Positions 33,018 to 43,900 of a stretch of DNA of 64,000 bases are shown piece after piece (within the stretch, counting starts at the first letter, position 1; each line of letters begins with the position of its first letter). The DNA lies in assembly GCF_037038585.1 (NCBI RefSeq), contig NC_092541.1, positions 4,647,445 through 4,711,444 on the forward strand, given 5' to 3'. This DNA comes from Patagioenas fasciata (taxonomy: Eukaryota; Chordata; Aves; Columbiformes; Columbidae). Made by a program: the position numbers and the translations under genes. The notes beneath the pieces were generated by a model. That model had not been told where the DNA came from and searched no databases. It was given only the letters and a program-made list of their open reading frames with translations.

Positions 33018-34989
33018 TTTATTGTAAATAAATTCTGCGACATTGCAGGAGGCTCCCGGGGCCGAGCGAGGAGCCTGTGGCGGCTCCAGCATCGGCAGCT
33101 CCAGCGCGTCCCCAGCGCGTGCAAAGCAAGGGACGAGGCGCGGGCGTTTTGGGGGGCGGCGGAGCCCCCGGCCCACACCCGGGGCCCGTCCCGGTGGTGC
33201 GGAGCGAGGCGGTGCGGGTGGCGAGCGGCTGGCGGGGAGGTGGCGGGGCGGGGTTTGTCACCGCCCCGGTGTGCTTGTCCCCCGCCGTGTGCCGGGACGG
33301 GGCCCATGGGCGCAGCCCGCTGGGGGTCCTGGGGGGCGCTGGAAGCACTGGGGACCCCCCCTGTCCTGGCCATGGGCCCTCCCCGGCGCGGCCGCAGCAG
33401 CACCAGTGGCACCGCTTGACCTTACAGCATTAAAATCATTAAGAAAACCCCAATATTTATATATATATAATAATAATGTCCCCATACCCAGTGACAATGG
33501 TGGCTTCTTGCTCTGAAACAGGGGTGTCCCCTCACCGCAGGGACCGCCCTGGCACTGTGGCTGTGACAGCTGTGGGGACATTGTGGTGACTGTGGGGGGG
33601 GTGAGCGCATTGGTCCAGACTCCCCTGTGCACACGGTGGCCCCAGGTCCCTGTGTCCCCCAGCCCATCACTGATGTCATGCAAGGAGCCACCTGGCCAAG
33701 CCTGGGGACATCCAGCCACCTCGTGTCCTGCGGTCACCTCCTGACGCCCTGGCACGCTGCTGGCCTGTCCCCTGTGTGGTGACACCACAGCCAAGGCACC
33801 CATGGGTGCTGTGGGTGCCCATCTGGGCTGTCACACACACTGAGGCCACCATGTCCTTGGCCCTGGCTGGCCTTGGGGACACCTCAGTCACCCCCACAGC
33901 AAAAGGACATGGTGGCATGTGGGGACACTGGGTGAGGGAGTGAATGGAGGTGACACAGGTTGTCATCTCCTGCTGAGTGTCACCAGCAGTGTCCCCCCTA
34001 TGATGCTGAGTGTCACCAGTGGTGGAAGGGGCCCATGTGGGTTGGGTGGCCCCATGGAGCCACCCTGTGCAGTGACATGTGCCACAGGGATGGGGTGACA
34101 CTTCCCACCCACCTGCCACGGGGGTAGGGGGGACACAGCACGTGCCACCCAGCCCTAAGTGCCACCGGCCGGGGCTCACCCTGTCCCCGCTGTCACCTGC
34201 CCCAGTGCCACCAGTTTGGGCTTCAGCGGCCCCAGGGTGAGAGCCTGGCACCCATGGGGGACACATGGCCATGACATGGTGGGGGGGGTGATATTGGGGT
34301 GGGGACATCTGGGGGTGCAGACCTGGCCCCCCAGGATGTGGTACCTGGAGTGAGGGGTCACACGGCTCCCAAGCCCTGCACTGGGGGGGAATTGGGCTAT
34401 ACTGGGCTATACTGGGCTGTACTGGGCTGCCATTTGAGGGCCCCAGGCCCCAAAGCTGGAAGATGCTGGAAGGATGGGGGGCGTGTGGGGCTGGGGTCCC
34501 TCTCACCCCCACAGGTACATTCATCCCGGTGCTGGGGGGCCGGGGGGGCCCGTACATTCATGGCGGTGAGGTGGGGGTCGGGGTGGGGGGCCGGGTGCCC
34601 CGCCCGCTCTCCTCCTCGGCTGCGCTCTCCCCGTTTAATTGCTGTTAATGAGGCGCTGGCGGGGGTGGGGGTGGGGGGCAAAGCGGCCCCGCTCAGGCCC
34701 CCCCGGACCTGCAACACAGAAGTGGGGGTGCATTTAGTGGGGGACGGTGACACTGGGGGGACACATGGGGGGACACTGAGCCGAAAAGAGCCAGCACGGG
34801 GGGGGCTGCTGCCAGGCCCCCCCCCAACCTGCCGCCTCTTTAGAGCTGGGGGGGGGCACAGAGATGGAGACAGCACGGCCGGACACACAGCGACACGGAC
34901 AGACGGCCCGAGCGGGGCTCCCACGCCGTCAGGCTGCCGGACGGTGACGGTGACAGTGACGGTGACGAGGAGGAGGTGATGGGGGGTGG
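33018..34989 (-). other. ADAM11: Putative ADAM11 3' untranslated region with poly(A) signal
   Basis: After the ADAM11 stop codon, the first well-placed AATAAA on the minus strand is at 33018-33023, about 2 kb away, inside a short AT-rich island. A 3' UTR of about 2 kb is plausible for this gene, but no splice or transcript evidence is available. The AT-rich patch at 33425-33480 could hold an alternative end. Confidence 0.4.
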
Positions 34990-37900
34990 TTACACTCCCT
35001 GCTGCGCCGGGTCGTACCTTCCGCGGCGGATGTTCCTTGGGGGCGGCGTGGGGAGAGGAGAGGAGAGGAGCGTTAGTGCCACCCCTCTGTCCCCACCGTG
35101 TCCCCACCGTGTCCCCCACTGTGTCCCTGGGCCCACAGGCAGCAAACGTGCACATACCCCCCACCCCATGCTTGGGGACAGACGTGGCCAGGACTGAGCA
35201 AGGTGACAGTGACCCCTCCCAATGCCACATGCAGGCAGGGACACGGGGACCAGGCAGGGACACAGGGACCAGGCAGGGACATGGGGACCAGGCATCCCTC
35301 ACCCCCAGGGGACCACAATGAAAGTGACACCCGACTTGGTGGGGGTGGCCTCAAGAGGGCAGAGACCTGGCCTTGACATGGTGACAATGCATGGAGGGGA
35401 CATGGCCAGTGACAGCAGCAGAGGGGACGAGCCATGCGGTGGCCGCTTACTTAAATCCCCAGCCTGTCCCGCCCAGGACGATGGCAGCCACCAGCACGGC
35501 CCCCGCGATGGAGCCGATAATGATATTGGTGCCACTGGGACCTGTGACAGCGGGGACAAGGAGGAGGGGACAGGGACACACGTCAGTGGCCGGAGGGGGA
35601 CACATGGACATGGCCCCAGCACTGCGGGGACCTGAGAGGGGGGACAAGACCCAGTGGTGCCCAGCTGGGCCACAGCACTGAGGGATGGTGACACCAGGGG
35701 GATGGTGACACCAGAGGGATGGTGACACCGGAAGGATGGTGGCACTGGGGGGAGGGTGACACAGGAGGGATGGTGGCACCGGGAGGATGGTGGCATCGGA
35801 AGTATGGCGGCACCAGGGGGATGGTGACACCGAGGGGCTGGTGACACCAAGGGGATGGTGGCACCGGGGTGATGGTAGCACCTGGAGGATGGTGGCACCG
35901 GGGAGATGGTGGCACCGGGGGGATGGTGACACCGGAAGGATGGTGGCACCAGGGGGATGGTGGCGCCAGGGTGATGGTGGCACCGGGGGGAGGGTGACAC
36001 AGGAGGGATGGTGCCACTGGAAGGATGGTGACACCAGCCACCCTGGGAGTGGGTGGGGACAAAATGGGACACGCCAGCCCGTGGGGACAGGGACTCAGGG
36101 ACCCCCCGCCACGGGGCACACGGACCCTTGTATCGCTCGGTCTCCCCCGTCGGCTTCGGCTCGGGGATGGGGTCGTACACGCTGCAGTCCTTCCCCGTCC
36201 ACTCCGCCCGGCAGATGCACTTGCCCTCGTTGCTGCAAACCTGCGAGGGGACAGTGTCACCCCCTGCTGCCGTGACGCCCCCCTTGTCCCCTTTGTCCCC
36301 CGTCGTGTCCCTCACCCCATGGTCGAAGCAGATCTTCCCGTCCCAGCTGCCGGGGCAGGAGCTGAAGTTAAAGGCGCTGGCTGGAAGGCATTTGTGGTCG
36401 AGACACAACATGCCGGGCCCACAGGGCGTCCCATCCTCCACGTAGCTCAGGTCCGAGCCGTCCACCAGCTGCACGTGGCCTCCCCTGCGCGACAACGGGT
36501 GACACCGGGACCCCGCGCGGCCCGGGGACGGCCCCGTCCCCACGGCACTGGCACCCACCTGCAGTCCACGTAGCGGTTCTGGTGGAAGAAGGTGGTGGTG
36601 GCGATCTCGCCGCTGAGCTCTCCCAGCCGCGGCGCGCCCGAGATGTTGGCGCAGAGGAGGAAGCCGCAGAGCACGTCCCTGCGAGGCAGCGGTGGCATCA
36701 CCGGCACGGGTGGGTGGCACCCGGGAGGGGACGCAGGGGACGGGGTCACTCACTGCTTGTTGCACTGCAGCCAGCCCAGGCCCTCGCGCCCGCAGTTGCC
36801 CCTCTCGGTGCCCTCCACGTTCAGCTTCTCGTAGCAGAAGCGCTCAGCCGAGCCTGCGAGAAAATCAGTGTCACCCACTTGTCACCTGCTGTCCCCCCCT
36901 TGTGCTGGCAGAGCCCCCCCAGGGCTGGCACTCACCGCGGCCCCACAGCGCGTTGCATTGCCGGTCTCTGGTTTTGCAGCGCCCGCCGTAGCACCGGCCC
37001 TGGGGAGCAGGGAGGGGGTGACAGAGCTGGAGGGGCTTCACATGCGGGTAGGGGGACAGTGACCCCCCCACCACACACCTGCTTGGCCCTGGGGCCACCA
37101 TCCCACTGTGCACAGGCAGGGGCCAGGATTGAAGGGACCAGGGAACCACAGGACGGGACCCCAAGCATGGTGCATGTGGGAGTTTTGCACGGTGCACGTG
37201 GGAGATTTGCACAGTGCACATAGGAGTTTTGCACGGTGCACGTGGCAGGTTTGCACGGCCACAACTGCCAGTGCACGCGGACGAGGGCGCCCGGTGGCGC
37301 CCATCACTGCGGGCGCATGTGCACAGGGCAGCAGCACATTGGCAGGAAAAATGACCAGGTCCAGGGGCCAAGGCCACACGCACATGGGGAGGTGGGTGGC
37401 ATGGAGACCACAGCCCGGCTCACACAGCGTGGGGACAATGAACCGGTGCCCCGGGAGGGCTCAGGGACCACGGCTACTGGGGATCCAGCTCATCCCAAAC
37501 CTCCTGGGTACGTGTGCAGGCTCGGCCGTGGCTGCAACTGCCAACATGGCCAAGCACCAGGACACTGGAGCCCACAGGGACCTGCTGGAGCCCAAGGGAT
37601 GTGTCCAAGCCCAGGGAATGTCCCCAGGATCCATGGGGACATACTTGAGTCCCATGGGATGTGCCAGAGCACGTGGGGATCTGCTGGAGTCCACAGGGAC
37701 ACGTCACAGCCCCACGGGATGTGCCTGGGCCCACAGGGACATGCTGGAGCCCACAGGGATGTCTCCAACCCTGGGGACATACCTGAGCTCACAGGACATG
37801 CCCGAACTCCATGGGACATACTGGAGCCCCACGGGATGTGCCCAAGCCCCATGGGACATGGTCGAGGCCCACGGGATGTGCCCAAGCCCCATGGGACATG

Positions 37901-40900
37901 CCTGAGCCCCATGGGACACGCCTGAGCCCCACAGGACATGCCTGAGCCCCATGGGACGTGCCCAAGCCCCATGGGATGTGCCCAAGCCCCACGGGATGTG
38001 CCCAAGCCCCACAGCCATGTCCCACCACGCCGGGCTGGACTCACCTGCTCGTTTTCGCAGAAGTACCCATCCAGCTTGTGGAGATTGGGGGGACACTGGA
38101 GGGGACACAGAGGACAGGTGACACCACACAGCCCCACAGCGCGTCCCCCCGTGCCCCCCCCAGCCCGGCTCACCTGGCTGGAGTCCCCGGTGCAGGTCTC
38201 AGGGATGTCACACTCGTTCACGGCCTCTCGGCAGGACACGCCGCGCGGCTCGTACTGCGCCGGGGGACGAGCGTCAGGACCCCCGGCACAGAACCCCAGC
38301 CGTGGGGGACACCGGCTCGCCCCCCCCAGCCCCTCACCTTGCAGCCCTTGCAGCACAGCCCGTCGCTGCACATGGCGTCGTGGGTCAGTGTGCACTTCTT
38401 GCAGCAGTTGCCCCCGCTCTTGGCGCACTCCTGCCGGGACAGCGGTCAGCACCGCGTCACCCCCCAGCACCGCACGTCCCCGAATGTCCCCCCCAGGCCG
38501 CGCTCACCGCCAGCGTGCCGCAGTCGCACTCCTCGCCCGCCTCCACGAAGCCGTTGCCGCACTCCGGAGGGTCCAGGAGCTGTTGGGACCAAGGAGAAGG
38601 GGGACAAGAGCTCTGGGAGGGGGTCCCCAAGCTGGGTGCTGCGGGTGCATCGCATCCCCGGGGGGAACGGCAGGACCCCCAAACTGATTGTGTTTTGCCG
38701 TCAAGGGCGAGGGTCTGACTCTGTCCCCCACTGGGTTTGACACCAGCGCTGTGACCTTGGACATGGCAGGGGCTGGGGGGACCGTGAGTCCCAAGGGACC
38801 CTCAGAGCCACCCCCAGGACATCGCTCCCCGCTCTGTGACGGTCACCCCGGGGGGTGGTGGGGCCGTTACCTTGAGGGGTTTGTTGAAGAGGCAGCTGCC
38901 GCCGCCATCCTGCAGGAACTGGTTGTACTCATCGATGCTGCAGCGGGAGAACTTGTGCGGGAGGTGGTACCTGCGGGGCGGGGGCCACCATCACCCCCCC
39001 TGCGCCACCCCGCCGGGCACGGCTGTCACCCAACACAGGGCAGGACCTTCGGCGACGTCCCCGCTGGCTGCGGTGACGCGGGGCACGCGGGGGACGGTGG
39101 CAGCGCCACCCCGAGCGGGCACCCACCCTGTGTCCTCCATGATACAGCCCAGCCACGAGTCCGGACAGCGGCAGTCCCCTGGGAGAGAGGACAGGGGCTG
39201 GGGTGCCGGCTGCCCCACCGCCAGCTTGGTGGCACCGCAGGGTCCCCTCATTGTCCCCACCCCGCTGCCGGGGGTGCTGGGTACCTGCTGCCGCGTGGTG
39301 CTTGTTCCACATCATGCCCACGTTCTGCCCCAGCGTCTGCACCAGCGTCACCGCCATGAAGGCCACATTGCCGTACTGCACGGGAGGGACGGGGCTGTCA
39401 CCGCAGGGACCCCCTGTCCCCGGCCCGCTCTCCTGGCGGGTTCGCAGCACCCACCTCGTTGACGCCCCCGGCGCGGGTGGGCGAGCAGATGCCCCCAACG
39501 AAGGCAGCACCGCTGCGGCTGCTCTGAAACGTCCGACCCCTGCGAGGAAGAGCATGGTGGGGACAGGGGACAGCGGCGCCCGACCCCAGGGAGGTGACGC
39601 GGCCGCGGTGCTCACGAGAAGAGGTGGACGGTGTCACTCTGCTCCGCCAGCCCCTCGCGCCGGTACTTGATGAACTCGTTGAGGGTCTCCAGGGAGTCCT
39701 CCCCCACGCGGATCCGGTCCTCCGAGGCCCACGTCTCCATGGCCACCAGCACGATGCGGGTGTTGAGCTGCTCCTTGTAGATCTGCAGGGACGAGGGGAC
39801 GGTGCTGGGGATGAACGTCCCCCAGGGACAGACCCACAGGTGCCAAGGGCAAACCCCTGGGGACAGACTCACCAGGAGCTGGGGACAATGTCCCCAGGGA
39901 CAAACCCACCAGGTACCAGGGACTAACCCACCAGGTCCCACACACAAACCTCCCCCAGGGACAAACCCACCAGGTGCTGGGGACTAAAACCCTGGGGACA
40001 AACCCACCAGTGCTGGGGACTAAAACCCTGGGGACAAACCCACCAGTGCTGGGGACAGTTCCCTGCGATTCAAAGCCACCAGGAGTTGGGAATAAACCCT
40101 CTGGTGATGAGCCCACCAGGTGATGGGGACAAACCCCACAGAGATGAACCCATCGGCTATGAGGGACAAGCCCCACAGGGACAAATGGCATTAGGGATGA
40201 AGCCACCAGGGACAAACCCACCAAGTACTGGGGACAAACCCATCATGTGCTGGGGACCAGCCCCTCCATGGACAAACCCAACAGGGGCCATCCTCCTGGA
40301 GACAAACCCACCAGTGCTGGGGACAGTCCCCTGTGGGACAAATCCCCTGGGGACCAACCCCCCAGAGCCAAACCCTCTCACCATGTCAGCCAGGTTGACC
40401 ACGGACTTGGCAAAGTTGCTGGTGAGAACTACGGACTTGCGGTGCTGCAGGAACTGGAGGGGCACCAGGGGACAGGTTGGGCTGGAAGGGGTCACCGTGA
40501 CCCCCACCTCACCCCCGGGACCCCCCATTTACCAGCTTATGGTCGTTCACCACAGCCAGCTCAATGTACTTGGTCTCGCTGTGAACTGTGTGCTGGGCTC
40601 GGCGGACCTGGGTGGGAGCGCAGGGTGAGGATGTGCCCGTCAGGGGACAAGGACAGAGCTGTCACCCCTTTTGTGGCTGCCTGTGACCCCCCAGGGGTAT
40701 TTGGGGTGCACGGACTGGGGGAGCCAGCTGGGTGGGCTTGGGGATGGATCCCCTCAGGCTGTGGAGCATCCCTGAGCCCGTGTCCTGCCAATGTGTCCCC
40801 GGCACCCACCGACCAGCCCGGCTGCACCGTGGATGAGTGGCACTCAGAGGCCAACTAGGGTCAAGTGTCCTTGTCCCCCATCCCGTCCCAGTGTCCCCGC

Positions 40901-43900
40901 TAACCTGCCGCCGCCGTCGCAGCTTGGGTAACCCGCCCGCAAGGTGCTGGTTCAGCGCAGGGAAGAGGCAGCCTGGAGGGAAGGGACAGAGGTGACAGGG
41001 CATAGGACATGGGGCCACTGTCACCAGTTCTTGGGGACGAGCACTGGCTCCACACAAATGCTCACCCGGTTGGGCACAGCTGGGGACGCGCTGGACGACG
41101 TGTGGTCGAAGGCCCTGCCGTGAGGAGATGAGTGTCACAGCCATACGTGGATGTGACAGCGTGGAGTGGGGACAGTCACGTCCCCATGGCTGTCCCTGAG
41201 CTGCAGCCAGACCCATTGGGCTGCAGTTGGGAAACTGAGGCAGGGACAGCGCAGGTGCCACCGCTCACCTGCCCGTGCTCGGCGCCCGCCTGGGGCTCGA
41301 TCAGGTAGGTGGCTCGGCCGTCCGAGAACACCCCGCTGCAAAGGGAGACGGGGGTGATGGGGCGCAGGGGGTGCAGCCCCCCGGCCCCGCCGTCCCGCCG
41401 GGTGTGGGTACTCACTGCAGGCCGTGGCAGCTGGAGAGAGCGGCGAAGGAGCGGGGCTGCCCCCGGAGCCAGCCCTGGTAGTAGCAGTGCTCCCCCGCAC
41501 CCTGCCGGGGGGACAGGCGCTGAGCCCCCGCACGCTGCCCCGTGTCCCCGCCTGTCCCCCCAGCATCCCCAGGCGCCCGCACTGGGGGCTTTGGGGTTCG
41601 CTGCCTGTCACCCCTGGGGTGCATTTGTCACCCAGGTGGGCACCCAATGTTGCCCCAGGTAGGGTGGGCAGCACCTGGTGAAACACCCTGGGCAGCACCC
41701 ACAGGAGGTGGATCCCCCCCATCACCCATGGGGCAGCACCCCAATGCATGGGCTGGGCACCCCAGGGGCTGAGGGACCCCAGGGGCACAGGGACACCCCA
41801 AGACAGGAGGGGTGGAGATGCTGAGCTGCTGGTATCTGATCCTGGACGTCTGCTGGACTGAGAAATCTGCCACCGCAAGCCCAGAGCTGGCACGGCACGG
41901 TGTGACAGAGTGGCACCGTGTGACAGAGAGCGGCACGACATGGCGCAGTATGGCACGGTCCAGCACGGCACAGTGTGACACATCATGGCATGGCACAGCA
42001 TGGCGCGGTGTGACAGTATGGCACGGTGTGACAGTTTGGTGTGGTATGGCAGTTGAGCGCGGTGTGACAGTTTGGCACGGTGTGGCGGTTTGGCGGGGTG
42101 TGACAGTTTGGCATGGCACGGCGCGGCACGCAGCTCACCGTGCTGTGGCTGCCGTTGCTGCCCACGCCGACGTGTCGCTCCACGTAGTGGGAGGCTATGA
42201 GGTGGCTGTGGGGAGCGGGGGGTGAGAGGCCGCAGGGTGGGGAGGAAGAGGAGGAGGAGGAGGAGAAGGAGGAGGAGGCAGCAGCCACGCCCCACCAGCA
42301 GCACCTCGTGGTTCACCCACCCACGCACGGGGCATCACCCGGCATGGGACCCCCTGCTCTGGGTGGGCGCTGGGACCCCATGGGCCCCTCTCCCCAAACC
42401 TGCAGCCCAATGGAGCTGGGACGACCCTGCACAACCCACCCCATCCCAGGGACCCCGGGCATTACCACCCTCTCCTGCTGCTGGGGGGACAGCAGCAGCC
42501 CCACAGCGGGTGTCCCCAGCCCTATGGCGGGTGTCCCTATCCCCACAGTGTCCCCATCCCCACAGTGGGTGTCCCCAGCCCCACAGCAGGTGTCCCCAGC
42601 CCCATGACGGGTATCCCCAGCCCCACGTGTGTGTCCCCAGCCCCACAGTGTCCCCATCCCCACCGTGGGTGTCCCTAGCCCCACAGCAGGTGTCCCCAGC
42701 CCCATGGCAGGTATCCCCAGCCCCACGTGGGTGTCCCCAGCCCCACAGCTGGTGTCCCCAACCCCACAGCTGGTGTCCCCAGCCCCACGGCGGGTGTCCC
42801 CATCCCCACAGCTGGTGTCTCTAGCCCCACAGCTGGTGTCCACAGCCCCACAGCTGGTGTCCCCAGCCCCACAGCTGGTGTCCCCAACCCCACAGCTGGT
42901 GTCCCCAGCCCCACGGCAGGTGTTCCCCACCCCGCTGGGACCCCCGTGCTCTCACTGGTTCAGGCGCAGGTCGAGGGTGAAGGCCGAGCCGAAGGCGTGC
43001 ACCACGAAGCTCACCTGTGCCAGGTGCAGCCCCTGCCAGAGAGACGGAGCCGCCAGCGCCCCCCGCGCCGGCCGCCCCACGGAGATTAAAAATTAAAATG
43101 ATTGAAAAAAACAGCCTAATACGCAGCCTCTAAAGGTGTACTTCTATTTTTAACCCCCAAAAATTCAACGTAAAAGAAAATGTTGGGTGTTTTTGCATCA
43201 AAATCCTCACTCCGGCAGTGCCGGGATGGCACCCGCGCCCCATCGCCCACCCCGTCGGGAGCCGCGCTTGGGGCTGCTGGAGCTCTGCCCCCCCGGCTGT
43301 GCCGCCGCTCCTGACCTAATTCCTGCGGCAGCGGCCGCGCTCTGCGGCGCCCGAGACCCGGCGGACCCGCCGCACGGGTGAGCGCCCAGCGCCAGCGGCC
43401 TGTCCCCTCCTGGGGTCCTGTCCCCTCCTGGGGTCCTGTCCCTTCCCGGGGTCCTGTCCCCTCCCGGGAGTCCTGTCCCCTCCCGAGGGTCCTGTCCCCT
43501 CCCGGGGACCCTGTTCCCTCCCGGGGGTCCTGTCCCCTCCCGGGGGTCCTGCCCCTCCCGGGGTTCCTGTCCCCTCCCGGGGGTCCTGTCCCCTCCGGGG
43601 GTGCCTGTCCTCTCCCGGGGGTCCTGTCCCCTCCTGGGGTCCTGTCCCCTCCGGGGGCCCTGTCCCCTCCCGGGGTCCTGTCCCCTCCCGGGGTCCTGTC
43701 CCCTCGCTGGGCCCGGGGTGCCACTCGGGACGGTGACAGGGGGACAAGGACTCGTTTGCCACCGCGCAGCACCCTGGGGAGAGGCCGTCCCAGCCAGGAC
43801 CGTGTCCAGCGGCTCCCGGGGCTTCGCTGGTGCCGACCCAGCCCCGGAGCCCCCGGGCTCGCAGCCGCTCCATCCCCCGCCACGTCCCGGCTTAACACCT

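Noticed and set aside
33242-33420. Possible single-exon gene (connexin GJC1 or HEXIM-like) near ADAM11
   Set aside because: No frame long enough with four-helix connexin cysteines or HEXIM motifs was present anywhere in 20-35 kb.
35299-36765. 488-codon minus-strand frame
   Set aside because: It is a read-through of real ADAM11 exons and repetitive introns; only the splice-bounded parts are coding.
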